Origin: Serpentinimonas raichei
Lineage (GTDB): Bacteria; Pseudomonadota; Gammaproteobacteria; Burkholderiales; Burkholderiaceae_C
NCBI RefSeq assembly: GCF_000828895.1
Contig: NZ_AP014568.1
Span: 2,363,858 to 2,427,857, forward strand
DNA: 64,000 bases
Reading direction: 5' to 3'
The number at the start of each line of letters is the position of its first letter. The first letter of the stretch is position 1. A program made the position numbers and the translations under genes. Shown here piece after piece: positions 36,301 to 45,834 of this stretch. The notes under the pieces were generated by a model. That model did not search any database, was not told the origin of the DNA, and saw only the letters and a program-made list of their open reading frames with translations.

Positions 36301-39300
36301 TACTCCTACGGTGCCGACGGCGCCGGGACAGTGGAGTCCAACTACGTGCTGTCGATCGGCAGCAACGGTGCCACCGGCTTGACCAGCAACGGCCAGCCCA
36401 TCACCTTGACGATGGAGGGCGGTGTGGTGTTTGGCCGCACTGGCAGCGGCAGCACAGCGATCGACATCTTCAGCATCGCGGTTAATCCCGGCACCGGCCA
36501 AGTCACCCTTACCCAGTTCGCCGAACTCGACCACGTAGGCGAAGACGCCGACAGCGACGCCTTCAACAACAGCGCCGCCCTGCTCGGCCTGCCCGCCGAC
36601 GTGCTGTTCCTGACCCGCACCGACACCATCACCGACCGCGATGGCGATGTGGCCCGCGACAGCCAAACGCTCGACATCGGTGCGGCCGTGCGCTTCGAGG
36701 ACGACGTGCCACGGCTGGATGCCAACAACGGCACCGACACCGTGCGGCTAGACGAAGACGACCTGCGCGCAGTGCGCGGCACGGGCGAGAGCCAAGGCAA
36801 CGATGCCGCGCCGCCCGAGCCACTCAGCGCCAGCGGCAGCATCGTGGACAACGTCAACTGGGGCGCCGACGGCTTTGGCCGCGTCACGGGCGTGAGCTGG
36901 AACGGCGGCACGGCTACGGTGCCGACCGGTGGTTCAACCACGGTCTTCCTTGGTGCCAACGGCCAAGTGCAGGAAGGCGCAACCGGCGCCGCCGTCAGCC
37001 TGCTGGTCAACGCCAACGGCAGCTACACCGTCACCTTGCTCGACAACCTGCTCATCGGCGGCGCGGGCGAGAACGTGGTGAGCCTGCTGCAAAACGGCTT
37101 CACCTTCCAAGCCGTTGACGGCGACGGCGACGCCGTCGAGGGCGGCGTGCCGGTGCGCATCCAGATCACCGACGACGTGCCCGTGGCCGTGGCCGGTGCC
37201 GCAGTGAGTGCCACCGTGGCCGAAAACGACATCAACACGCCCCTCTCCAGCGGCACCTCGCCCAACGACGGCAACGCCGACGGCTCCTTTACGGGCGACC
37301 CGGGCCAGAGCCGAGGCCCCGCCCAAGTCAGCGGCTCGCTGGCCACCTTGGTCAGCTTCGGTGCCGATAGTGCGGGTGCCAACGGCTTTGGCTTGGCCAC
37401 CGATTTCACGGCCCTTGCAAACCAAGACCTCAGCTCCAAGGGTGTGGACCTGAGCTACGCCGTCAGCGGCAACACGCTCACCGCAACGGCAGGCATCGGG
37501 CAGGCGGCGCGCACCGTCTTCACGCTCGAACTCCAGCCCAACGGCAACTACACCTTCCGCCTGTTCGACCAGCTCGACCACGCAACCGGCCAGGGCGCGA
37601 ACAGCTTGGCGCTCGACCTCTCCTCCGTCATCCGCGCCACCGACGCCGACGGCGACGCTCTCACGCTCAGCCGAGGCTTCACCCTCAACGTGACCGACGA
37701 CGTGCCCAAGCTCGACGGCTGGAAGCCCGCAGGGGGCGTGGTAGAAGAAGAAGCGCTGCCGCGCGGCAACCGAGAGTGGCCAAACCTTGGCTTGGTGGAA
37801 AGTGGCAGCGTCTCCAGCCAAGTCGAGGCAGGTGCCGACGAGGGCCTCAGATTCACCCTCAATCCCCTCACCGGCGGGCTGCCAACTCTGACTTCCGGTG
37901 GTGTGGCCGTCACCTACGCCGTCAGCGGCACCACCCTCACCGCCAGCGCAGGCAACACTTCCGTCTTTACGCTGGTGCTGCAAGCCAATGGCCAATACAC
38001 CTTCACCTTGCGCGCCCCGATCGACCATGCCTCGGGCAACGGCGAGAACTCGCGCACCTTGGACCTGTCCTCGGCCATCGTGGCCACCGACTTCGACGGC
38101 GACGCGCTCACGCTGAGCAACGCCTTGAGCATCACCGTCATCGACGACATTCCGCGTGACCCGGATATCGAAGGACCGACATGGGTGCGTGAGGATGCTG
38201 CCAGCCCAATCACCGGCACTTGGAGCAACGCCGTAGGTGCCGACCAAGCGGGTTCGTCGATCGTGGTGCGCGTAGGTAGCCAAGACCACGCCCTCGACAG
38301 CCCCATCGCCGTGACGGTGGGCAACCAAAACATCGGCACCCTGACCGTCATCAGCGGCGGCACTTGGAGCTTCGACCCGAACCCTAACCTGAACAATTCC
38401 AGCGGCGTTGACTTCAACTTCACCATCCGCGTCACCGACGCCGATGGCGATACGCAGTCCGACAGCCACCGCATTACGGTAAAAGACGGCACCGACCCGA
38501 GAGCAGGCGGCTCGGTCACGCTGGCGCTGGACGAAGAAGCGCTGGGCAATGCCAACGCCAGCGGCAGCAACCCGACCAGCACCCTCGAACAAGTCCAAGC
38601 GAGCGTGAGCTTCACCGCCGGCTCGGACGACCTGCTGGGCTTTGCCTTCTCCAACAGCTTGGCGCAACTGGTGCGCAACACCAACGCTGTCACCGGCGAC
38701 GAACTCGTTTGGACGCGCAGCACAGATGGCCAAACCATCACCGCCACCTTTGTCAACACCACGCAAGTTGCCCTCACCCTCACCCTGACCGCCCCGACGA
38801 GCATCGCGCACGGCCAAACCGGCAACGTCACCGTCACCGCCACCCTGTCGGACAACCTGCGCCACGCCATCGGCAACGGCGAGCAGGTGCTCAACCTCGG
38901 CTCCATCCAGGTCGTGGCCACCGACCGCGACGGTGACACGGCCGCGGCCACCTTTAACCTCTCGGTCAAAGACGATGTGCCGAGCATCACCACCTCCCCG
39001 ACCCAAGCCCTGCGCGAATCCTTCGAGGGCTTCGTCACCGACGAACCCAACCAAGGCGGCTGGTTCGTCGTTGGCGAAGGCGGTCGCACCCTCACCGGCA
39101 ACGACGGCATCGTCTGGACCCTCAACGCAGCCGGCATCGAAATCCAGCGCGGCGACGTCGGCGGTGCGCTGCCCTCCGATGGCAACAACAAAGCCGAGCT
39201 CGAAGCGCACAACCTCGCGGGCGGCAGCCCCAGCACCCTGAGCGTGCTCTCGACCCGGATCGACGTGCCCGGCACCACCTTTGGCATGTCCTTCGACTAC

Positions 39301-42300
39301 CAGCCGCGCCCGGCCGACCGCGCCGACAGCGCCATGACCGTCAGCCTCAACGGCGTGCAAGTCACCATCAGCGCCGATGCCAACGGCGTTGTCACCGTCA
39401 ATGCACCCTCTGGCGTAACCGTCACCCAGACCCCGGGCAGCAACGGCTGGACCGGCATCGCCTTGGTCTTTAGCGGCCTCACCCCCGGCCTGCAGACCCT
39501 GAGCTTTGCGGGTTTGTCCGACAACCTCGACGGCGACACCTTGGGCGCCTTCCTCGACAACATCCGCCTGTCGGCCAACAACCCCTTGCTGGTGGATGAA
39601 ACCCTGATGGGCACCGATGCCAGCGGCGGCGGCGCAGCGCAGCGCTTCACGGTCAGCTTCGGTGCCGACGGTGCGGCTGCGAGCAACGGCGGCAAGGCCT
39701 ACGACTTGGTAGCCACGAATGGCGCCGCCACCGGCCTGACCGATACCCTCAGCGAAGAGCGCGTAGTGATCCGGCTCGGCACCGGCACCAATGAAGTCTT
39801 GGGCGTGACCGAGTTTGGCGGACGGACCGTCTTCGTCATGAGCGTCAACCCCACCACCGGCGTAGTCACTTTCGACCAACAGCGCGCCGTGGTGCATGGC
39901 AACCCCAACAACCCCAACGACAGCGTCAGCCTCAATCCGAACGTCATCAGCCTGCGTCTGACCGCCACCGACGGCGACGGCGACACCGCCACCGCCACGG
40001 TCGATGTGGGGCGTTTGGTGAGCATCCTCGACGACGGCCCGAGCATCGACGTTGCCTTGTCGACCAACGGCCCAGCGTTGCCCGTGCTCACCACGCAAGA
40101 CGCACAGACGATCGATACCGTCAGCGGCATCGTCACCACAGCGGTTTCCGATACCGCCAGCGGCAATTTCGCCAACCGGTTCACGGTTACACCTACCCCC
40201 AGCGCCGATGGCACCAGCGGCGCCGGCACCCATATCACCACCTACGCCCTCGGCGTCGGCCAAGCAGTTACCGGCCTCACAGCCGGCGGGCTAGCCATTA
40301 CGCTGTACTTGGGCAGCAACGGCAAGCTGCTCGGCTCCACCGCCACCTCGGCCGGCGGCATCACGCCAGCCAACACCGTGTTCGACATCAGCGTCACGGC
40401 CGCAGGCCAAGTCACCCTGACCCAGCACAGCGAGATCGACCACGCCATCAGTGGCAGCCTGCTGGGCTTGAACGCGGGCACCGTGCGGCTCACCGCCAGC
40501 GCCAGCATCACCGACGGCGACGGCGACACGGCCCGCGACAGCGAAACGCTCGACATCAGCGCCTCCTTCAAGTTCGAAGACGGCACCCCGCCCGTGGTCT
40601 CGATCAGCGCCAACCCGGACACAGTGAATGAGGACGGCACCACCAACGTCACCTTCACCGTCAGCCAAGACCGGCCATCGACGACCGACACCGTGGTGAC
40701 CATCGGCCTCACCGGTACGGCCACCGAGGGCACCGACTATGCGGTGACTGGCCTGACCGGCACCGTCACCCGCACCGTGACCATCCCGGCCGGTCAGACC
40801 AGCGTCACCTTCAGCGCCGACCCGACACCCGACATCCTCGACGAAGTCAACGAAACCGTCGTTGCCACCATCACCGCAGCCACCGGTGCCACGGTCAGCA
40901 CGACTGCAAGCAGCGCCACGGCCACCATTTTGGACAACGACACAGCGCCCACCATCGAAGGCGCGTCGGCCAGGGTATCCGAAGAAGGCCTGCCCAACGG
41001 CATCCCTGACACCAGCGGCACCCCAGCAGACAGCACCAACAGCGCCAGCGCCAGCGGCACCATCGCCCTCACCGGCAACGGCGCGGCTCCCTTGACCGTG
41101 GCCTTGGCGCTCACCGGCTTGCCCACATCGATCGGCGGCACGGCACTCACCTGGAGCCATGGCGCCAACCCAACGGTGCTCATCGGCAGCTCGGGCACGA
41201 CGACGCCGGTCCCGGTCATCCAGATCACGCTCAACGGCGGCAACACCGCCGTGGCTGCGGGTGCCACGTCCGTGGGCTATGCAGTCACACTGCTGCAACC
41301 CATCCAGCACCCCAGCAACAGCGTAGAAGACGTGCTCCCGTTGAGCGTGGGCCTGAGCATCACCGATGGGGTCAACACCGCCGACGCGGGCCTCATCCAC
41401 ATCACCATCGAAGACGACATGCCCGTCATCACCAGCGCGGACAACCTGACGCTGGCCAACCAGGTGACGAGCCAAACCGGCAACATCAACGGCTTGCTCT
41501 TCGGAGCCGACGGCCCCGCAACCGCGCAGGCCCTGCGCTTGTCGGGCTGGCCCGATCTGCCTGGCATCTCCGAGACCCTCTCGAACGACGGCAAGACCCT
41601 CACCGCCACCATCGATGGCAGCGGCTCGTCGCCCACGGTGTTCTACACCTTGGTGTTGAACGACAGCGGCGGCTACACCTTCACCCTCGTCACGCCGCAG
41701 CCGACGCAGACCATTGCCATCGGCGATCAGTTTGGCGCTGGTGGGCGCCAGGAGACCATTGCCGTCACCGCAGGGACCAATGTCGTGACCTTCGACGGCC
41801 TGCTGTTTAACAACGCAGCCGGTGTGGGGGCACCGCAGAACCACCCTGAGCAAGGCAATAACAGCGATGACCTGAACCCGAATGACAACGGCTTTGGCAT
41901 CCAGAACGGCAACCTCGACCACAACGAGGGCTTCCGGGCCAGCATGACCAGCCCTGCAGACGGCTTGTCCTTCACCGTTGAGGGTTTTGGGGGCAACGTC
42001 GACCAAGTGACCGTCGAATGGCGCGCTTACGCGACCGACGGCACGACCGTGGTCGATGCCGGCACCTTGGCCCTGTCGGGCTTGCGCACGGCAGGCCAGT
42101 TGGCATCGATCCAATCCGATGCCGAGTTCTCGCGTGTGGACGTGCGTTTTGTCATGGACAGCAACGAGTCGGTGCGGATTCAGAATTTCAACGTCATCGA
42201 CCGCATCACCCCGCCGGATTTGGCGCTCGGCTTCCAAGTCACCGCCACCGACCGCGATGGGGACGCGGTAACCGCCAACTTCACGGTCAACGTCAACCCC

Positions 42301-45300
42301 AGCAACGTGCCCACGGTGCAAGTGGGCGCGCCCGGCACCGCAACGGGCGACATCACCGTGCCCGAAGGCGATCCGGCCGTGTTTGAGGTGCTGGTCAACC
42401 ACGCCGCCGCCGGCTCGACGCTGGTGCTCACGCTGGCCGACGGCACGGCTGTCAACCCGGCCATCAGCCCGGCCGACTACAGCCGCCAAGTGTTCGAGTT
42501 CAGCCTGAACGGCGGCACTTGGACCGCCTACACCGTAGCCATCGTCCTGCCAGCGGGCAGCAGCAGCGTGCTGGTGCGCACCAACACCGTGGGCGACGCG
42601 CTCGTCGAAGCCAACGAGACCTTCACCTTGGGTGCCACGCTCAGCAGCTCGAGCACGGTCGTGAGCGACAGCGCCACGGCCACCATTTTGGACAACGACA
42701 CAGCGCCCACCATCGAAGGCGCGTCGGCCAGGGTATCCGAAGAAGGCCTGCCCAACGGCATCCCTGACACCAGCGGCACCCCAGCAGACACCACCAACAG
42801 CGCCAGCGCCAGCGGCACCATCGCCCTCACCGGCAACGGCGCGGCTCCCTTGACCGTGGCCTTGACGCTCACCGGCTTGCCCACATTGATCGGCGGCACG
42901 GCACTCACCTGGAGCCATGGCGCCAACCCAACGGTGCTCATCGGCAGCTCGGGCACGACGCCGGTCATCGAGATCACGCTCAACGGCGGCAACACCGCCG
43001 TGGCTGCGGGTGCCACGTCCGTGGGCTATGCAGTCACACTGCTGCAACCCATCCAGCACCCCACCAACAGCGTGGAAGATGTGCTCTCGTTGAGCGTGGG
43101 CCTGAGCATCACCGATGGGGTCAACACCGCCGACGCGGGCCTCATCCACATCACCATCGAAGACGACATGCCCGCCGTGCCGCCGGCCATCAACGTCAGC
43201 ATTAACGAAAGCGGGCAATCCAACCACAACGTCATGTTTATCCTCGACTTGTCGGGCAGCATGGACGACGACGCCCTACCTGCCGCCGGCATCCAGTCCC
43301 GTCTGTCGGTGGCCAAGGATGCGATGGAGCGGCTCATCAGCACCTACGACAGCATGGGCGAGGTGAAGGTGCGCATCGTCATCTTCAACGACACGGCGTC
43401 TGCCGTGGGCGCCGAATGGATGACTGCCACCGCAGCCAGAACTTGGATCAACGCCCTGGCCAACGACGCCGGCAATGGCTTCACCAACTTCGATGCCGCC
43501 CTCAACTCCGCCATGACTGCCTTTGGGTCAGCGGGCAAAATCCCGGCTGGCGTTAACGTGTCGTACTTCCTCTCGGACGGCGAGCCAAACCGGGGCAGCG
43601 CACCATTCATTGAGAACGGCCCCACCGCCGCCACCGCCGACGACAGCGGCATCGGCACCCAAGAGCAGGCCCAGTGGGAGGCCTTCTTGCGCACCAACGA
43701 CATCAAATCCTTTGCCTTGGGCATGGGCGCTGGGCTGGTGGTCAATCCGGGTGCGCTCGACGACGAACTCGACCCGATTGCCTACGACGGCGTTGTCGAA
43801 CAAAACCTCAACCCGATTGCGGTCACCGACCTGTCGCAACTGAGTCAGGTGCTCAGCGGCACCGTGAGCAGCGCCAGCACCGTGAGCGGCAACCTGCTCA
43901 CCGATGGCAACCCCGATGCACGCTTTGGCGCCGATGGGGCCGGCACGCGCCCGATCCACTCGGTCACCTTCAACACTGTGGAGTACACCAGCGCATCCGC
44001 CCCCCAGTTCAATGCAGACACGCAGACCCTCACGCTGCAAGCCAATGGTGGCACGCTCAGTGTCAACTTTGCCACCGGGGCCTACAGCTTTACTACCAGC
44101 GCCAATCCCAACGACTCGACGAACGCGTTTACCTACAAAATCGTGGACCGCGACGGCGACACCGCCATCGGCGTGCTCAACATCAACGTGATTGATCACA
44201 ACCCGGTAGCCAACCACGACAGCGCCACCGCCCGCGAGGGGAACTGGAGTCTTGGCACTGAAACCAACCGGACGGTGAAGGTGCTGCAACCCGAGAGCTG
44301 GAGCGCCAGCACCACAACAGAGGTGGATGGGAAATGGGAAATCGATCCGGCCCATCCCGGTTCCGTAGTGACTGTGCAAACCCCCACCTTCACCTTCGAT
44401 GCCAACGCCTCCAACCCGGCCACGGTGCGCTTCGATATCGACGTCGATGGGTATCGCAGCAGTGACGACGTGGTGCGGGTGGAGCTGGTGAACACCGCCG
44501 CCACCGGCACCCCGGTCCAAACCCGCACGTTCAGCGGCAACGCCAGCGACCAAACCTTCAGCGTCACCACCGGCGGCACCTACTTCTTGCGCCTCGTGGG
44601 GGATGACAACACGAGCAGCGGCAACCTGAAGGCCTATCTGGATGACTTGCAAGTCACCAGCCGCACCTTCACCCCGGCCCGGTGGGTGACGCAATCCGTT
44701 GCCACGCCCAATATGCTATGGGTGGCGGGTTTGGTGGCGGTGGGCAATGTGTTGGCCAACGACGACGTCGGCATCGAGGGGGCGGTGGTGTCACAGGTCA
44801 CGGTGGCCAGCACGGTGGCCACCGTGGAGGCCACCGGAAACACGCTGATCGTGGGCCAGTTTGGTACCCTGAGCATCAACGCCCAAGGCGCCTACACCTA
44901 CACCCCGAACCAGCGCGACAACCCGAACGGCGCGCAAGACGTGTTCAGCTACACCATCCGCCAGCCCGACGGCGACACCGCTACCGCCAACCTGACGGTC
45001 AACCTGACCAACTTCACCTACAGCGCAGCGGCTACCGATGGCGCCCAATTGGTAGGCGGCGGCGACGGCAACGACACCTTGGGCGGCCTGGGTGGCAACG
45101 ACGTGGTGTATGGCGGCGCTGGCAACGACGCGCTCGATGGCGGCGCCGGCAACGACCTGCTGCTGGGCGGTATCGGCAACGACACCCTGACCGGCGGTTT
45201 GGGCGCCGACGTGTTCGCATGGCGCTTGGGCGACCAAGGCAGCACCGGCACCCCGGCGCGCGATGTGATCACCGACTTCACCCCCGGCCAAGGCGACGCA

Positions 45301-45561
45301 CTCGACCTGCGCGACCTGCTGCAAGGCGAGAGCGCGACCAACCTCGGCAACTACCTGCGTTTTGACACCGAAGGCACGAAGCTGGTGTTGCTGGTCGATC
45401 ACGACGGTGGCACCGGCACCTTCGAGGCCACGCAGCACATCGTGTTTGACAACTTTGCCGATCGGGCGGCACTGGCGCAGGCGCTGGGCATGTCGGGCAC
45501 TCCGAATGATGCCGATATCCTCACCAGACTGCGCGAAGGTGGCCACTTGCGCACCGACTGA
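33328..45561 (+). CDS. Giant LapA-like RTX adhesin with retention module, T1SS-143-type repeats and vWFA domain
   Basis: 4077 aa. The N-terminal ~105 residues form a retention module (VTSITGNAVIVKADG, VQRGDVIRTQAGARVELLLPDG). It is followed by PAAAG (107-111) and VAAG (113-116), the di-Ala type cut by LapG proteases. The body is a series of ~100-150-aa Ca-binding beta repeats (T1SS-143/DUF5801-like, with three copies of IVDNVNWGADGFGRVTGV) and Calx-beta-like units ending ATILDND. A vWFA domain has the MIDAS residues DLSGS (Asp3307), TNF and SDGEPN (Asp3417). Six RTX nonapeptides (about 3910-3963) precede a type I secretion C-terminus. GGAG gives the ribosome-binding site. Such proteins anchor cells in biofilms; their LapBCE exporter and LapG/LapD are not in this window. 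Confidence 0.93.
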   Translation: MSQATVTSITGNAVIVKADGTTRALQVGEVVQRGDVIRTQAGARVELLLPDGQIMAMGPNQALRVDETIALTDATPQAADAAVQPTTVAEIVQILEQGLDLLEQVDPAAAGAVAAGAGEGSDFVRLLRVVEPVDPLAFQFSAAAADVDDVIEGAPAPVTVDLAFTLEEESVPLLEGNDEAEDGLPFTLSGNFLTGIGGFLSSFSVPGLGFITIADGGSTLAFDADGQVIPPGSTTAPAVLLFVQPNGSYTLTVVGALNHPTPGTVEELLALSPIALVGTAGSGGYLTINLQLNVQDDVPVALQDEGEGGLVPRADLIELDEDALEGGNTDNARPGETAGSGSASSSGTIVDNVNWGADGFGRVTGVSWSGGSAAVQPNSSATLFINADGTLGTADSAAIRLTLGADGAYQFELLRAQTHGAQGEDLQALLQGGFTISAVDGDGDPIVGGVRVNVDVLDDMPVIELVGPIPDDDNGYGDDFPSNGDGPFPLPQLTVDETNFALDDTSDPGTVHFSVRFGADGPAVDGSKLYALEAVADTDTGLTDTATDQAVLIRLGTGADAGKVFGVTETDGDTVFIMSVNATTGEITFDQQRAVVHGDATNPDDIVSIREGVISLRLTATDADGDTATATVDVGSLVSILDDGPSLKVGVTDAHTLDEDGLPGGNADAGRDGESTGSGSTSASGTIVDNVNWGADGFGRVTGVMVGGTAATFNADAGTYTISNDDYTLVVQENGDYTITLNRAQAHGVQGEDFKALLASGFTVNAVDRDGDAVPDGVTVNVGVLDDIPVIDVIDLSGSFTLTVTLKGSDAGYDNSFGYYIKDANGNPTTGVVIWDNVKDFDVTQITLTGHTPVQVGFFIIPNGDRLNPNLGPNTAVTFQQVNGNWQAVPVGGTAPLVGAGASVLFDAVALNPEGSAQVDDNADPGNLNWEDILGGGDGDFNDVNISYAWTSNLPVLTTQDADTIDTVTNSTTTPVSDTASASFASAFGRTYSYGADGAGTVESNYVLSIGSNGATGLTSNGQPITLTMEGGVVFGRTGSGSTAIDIFSIAVNPGTGQVTLTQFAELDHVGEDADSDAFNNSAALLGLPADVLFLTRTDTITDRDGDVARDSQTLDIGAAVRFEDDVPRLDANNGTDTVRLDEDDLRAVRGTGESQGNDAAPPEPLSASGSIVDNVNWGADGFGRVTGVSWNGGTATVPTGGSTTVFLGANGQVQEGATGAAVSLLVNANGSYTVTLLDNLLIGGAGENVVSLLQNGFTFQAVDGDGDAVEGGVPVRIQITDDVPVAVAGAAVSATVAENDINTPLSSGTSPNDGNADGSFTGDPGQSRGPAQVSGSLATLVSFGADSAGANGFGLATDFTALANQDLSSKGVDLSYAVSGNTLTATAGIGQAARTVFTLELQPNGNYTFRLFDQLDHATGQGANSLALDLSSVIRATDADGDALTLSRGFTLNVTDDVPKLDGWKPAGGVVEEEALPRGNREWPNLGLVESGSVSSQVEAGADEGLRFTLNPLTGGLPTLTSGGVAVTYAVSGTTLTASAGNTSVFTLVLQANGQYTFTLRAPIDHASGNGENSRTLDLSSAIVATDFDGDALTLSNALSITVIDDIPRDPDIEGPTWVREDAASPITGTWSNAVGADQAGSSIVVRVGSQDHALDSPIAVTVGNQNIGTLTVISGGTWSFDPNPNLNNSSGVDFNFTIRVTDADGDTQSDSHRITVKDGTDPRAGGSVTLALDEEALGNANASGSNPTSTLEQVQASVSFTAGSDDLLGFAFSNSLAQLVRNTNAVTGDELVWTRSTDGQTITATFVNTTQVALTLTLTAPTSIAHGQTGNVTVTATLSDNLRHAIGNGEQVLNLGSIQVVATDRDGDTAAATFNLSVKDDVPSITTSPTQALRESFEGFVTDEPNQGGWFVVGEGGRTLTGNDGIVWTLNAAGIEIQRGDVGGALPSDGNNKAELEAHNLAGGSPSTLSVLSTRIDVPGTTFGMSFDYQPRPADRADSAMTVSLNGVQVTISADANGVVTVNAPSGVTVTQTPGSNGWTGIALVFSGLTPGLQTLSFAGLSDNLDGDTLGAFLDNIRLSANNPLLVDETLMGTDASGGGAAQRFTVSFGADGAAASNGGKAYDLVATNGAATGLTDTLSEERVVIRLGTGTNEVLGVTEFGGRTVFVMSVNPTTGVVTFDQQRAVVHGNPNNPNDSVSLNPNVISLRLTATDGDGDTATATVDVGRLVSILDDGPSIDVALSTNGPALPVLTTQDAQTIDTVSGIVTTAVSDTASGNFANRFTVTPTPSADGTSGAGTHITTYALGVGQAVTGLTAGGLAITLYLGSNGKLLGSTATSAGGITPANTVFDISVTAAGQVTLTQHSEIDHAISGSLLGLNAGTVRLTASASITDGDGDTARDSETLDISASFKFEDGTPPVVSISANPDTVNEDGTTNVTFTVSQDRPSTTDTVVTIGLTGTATEGTDYAVTGLTGTVTRTVTIPAGQTSVTFSADPTPDILDEVNETVVATITAATGATVSTTASSATATILDNDTAPTIEGASARVSEEGLPNGIPDTSGTPADSTNSASASGTIALTGNGAAPLTVALALTGLPTSIGGTALTWSHGANPTVLIGSSGTTTPVPVIQITLNGGNTAVAAGATSVGYAVTLLQPIQHPSNSVEDVLPLSVGLSITDGVNTADAGLIHITIEDDMPVITSADNLTLANQVTSQTGNINGLLFGADGPATAQALRLSGWPDLPGISETLSNDGKTLTATIDGSGSSPTVFYTLVLNDSGGYTFTLVTPQPTQTIAIGDQFGAGGRQETIAVTAGTNVVTFDGLLFNNAAGVGAPQNHPEQGNNSDDLNPNDNGFGIQNGNLDHNEGFRASMTSPADGLSFTVEGFGGNVDQVTVEWRAYATDGTTVVDAGTLALSGLRTAGQLASIQSDAEFSRVDVRFVMDSNESVRIQNFNVIDRITPPDLALGFQVTATDRDGDAVTANFTVNVNPSNVPTVQVGAPGTATGDITVPEGDPAVFEVLVNHAAAGSTLVLTLADGTAVNPAISPADYSRQVFEFSLNGGTWTAYTVAIVLPAGSSSVLVRTNTVGDALVEANETFTLGATLSSSSTVVSDSATATILDNDTAPTIEGASARVSEEGLPNGIPDTSGTPADTTNSASASGTIALTGNGAAPLTVALTLTGLPTLIGGTALTWSHGANPTVLIGSSGTTPVIEITLNGGNTAVAAGATSVGYAVTLLQPIQHPTNSVEDVLSLSVGLSITDGVNTADAGLIHITIEDDMPAVPPAINVSINESGQSNHNVMFILDLSGSMDDDALPAAGIQSRLSVAKDAMERLISTYDSMGEVKVRIVIFNDTASAVGAEWMTATAARTWINALANDAGNGFTNFDAALNSAMTAFGSAGKIPAGVNVSYFLSDGEPNRGSAPFIENGPTAATADDSGIGTQEQAQWEAFLRTNDIKSFALGMGAGLVVNPGALDDELDPIAYDGVVEQNLNPIAVTDLSQLSQVLSGTVSSASTVSGNLLTDGNPDARFGADGAGTRPIHSVTFNTVEYTSASAPQFNADTQTLTLQANGGTLSVNFATGAYSFTTSANPNDSTNAFTYKIVDRDGDTAIGVLNINVIDHNPVANHDSATAREGNWSLGTETNRTVKVLQPESWSASTTTEVDGKWEIDPAHPGSVVTVQTPTFTFDANASNPATVRFDIDVDGYRSSDDVVRVELVNTAATGTPVQTRTFSGNASDQTFSVTTGGTYFLRLVGDDNTSSGNLKAYLDDLQVTSRTFTPARWVTQSVATPNMLWVAGLVAVGNVLANDDVGIEGAVVSQVTVASTVATVEATGNTLIVGQFGTLSINAQGAYTYTPNQRDNPNGAQDVFSYTIRQPDGDTATANLTVNLTNFTYSAAATDGAQLVGGGDGNDTLGGLGGNDVVYGGAGNDALDGGAGNDLLLGGIGNDTLTGGLGADVFAWRLGDQGSTGTPARDVITDFTPGQGDALDLRDLLQGESATNLGNYLRFDTEGTKLVLLVDHDGGTGTFEATQHIVFDNFADRAALAQALGMSGTPNDADILTRLREGGHLRTD
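40911..41425 (+). repeat. Internal adhesin repeat, copy 1 (515 bp)
   Basis: Nearly identical to 42669-43174: by eye about eight base changes and one 9-bp difference (here three codons longer, in the segment after GSSGT). It begins in the ATILDND end of a Calx-beta-like unit and covers the following ~165-aa repeat up to ITIEDDMP. Confidence 0.9.
42669..43174 (+). repeat. Internal adhesin repeat, copy 2 (506 bp)
   Basis: Direct repeat of 40911-41425 in the same reading frame, about 98% identical by eye apart from a 9-bp deletion. It lies directly before the vWFA domain. Other repeats of this gene are much more diverged, so this pair is recent or kept alike by gene conversion. Confidence 0.9.
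45055..45216 (+). repeat. Six RTX (GGxGxDxxx) calcium-binding nonapeptide repeats
   Basis: The segments read GGGDGNDTL, GGLGGNDVV, YGGAGNDAL, DGGAGNDLL, LGGIGNDTL and TGGLGADVF. RTX repeats fold into a beta-roll on binding Ca outside the cell and sit just ahead of the type I secretion signal of the adhesin. Confidence 0.92.
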
Positions 45562-45581
45562 TCGGCCCGCGGTGCAATAGC

Positions 45582-45611
45582 AAAGGGGGGCGCAATGCGC
45601 CCCCCTTTTTT
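45582..45611 (+). terminator. Strong intrinsic terminator after the adhesin gene
   Basis: A 12-bp perfect stem (AAAGGGGGGCGC, loop AAT, GCGCCCCCCTTT) runs into a T6 tract. It begins 21 bp after the adhesin stop codon. The A-rich left arm means it could also work in the leftward direction for the toxin-antitoxin transcript. Confidence 0.93.
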
Positions 45612-45630
45612 GCTGGGTGTGTTCGCGTGT

Positions 45631-45822
45631 GCTTCAGGCTGGCGGTGCCGCCGCCCCCGCAGCCTACTGCTCCAACACCTCGCGCGCGTGCTGCTCGCCT
45701 TGGCGCACGATGGTGTCAAACCGGTTCCACTGCAGCCGCAGCTCTTGCCTGCGCGAGTAGTTGCTGGCGATGCAAAAAAAAACCTTTCCGCAGATCGACC
45801 ACGTCGGCCTGGCCGCCGGTGA
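45631..45822 (-). pseudogene. Decayed fragment of a duplicated patatin-gene 3' end
   Basis: The first part (45631 to about 45737) matches 46672-46777, the end of the intact patatin gene. The second part (to 45822) matches about 47164-47255 of the same gene. The 393 bp between these segments are missing, and the junction lies at a CTGCAG found at both ends (46771 and 47164), as in deletion between short repeats. A 9-A run replaces A7G, so the frame is also broken. No start codon remains. It is non-coding debris, but informative about how this locus arose. Confidence 0.85.
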
Positions 45823-45834
45823 ATGTGTGGTGGC

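Noticed and set aside
36934..40263. 1109-codon open frame on the minus strand inside the adhesin gene, and a similar 978-codon frame at 40291-43227
   Set aside because: Their products are Gly/Ala/Val/Arg-rich strings mirroring the GC-rich repeats of the plus-strand gene, with no recognisable domain and no ribosome-binding context; the sense frame has clear domains throughout.
45582..45611. Insertion-sequence terminal inverted repeat
   Set aside because: The perfect short-loop stem followed by T6 right after a stop codon is a typical intrinsic terminator; no transposase or target duplication is present.
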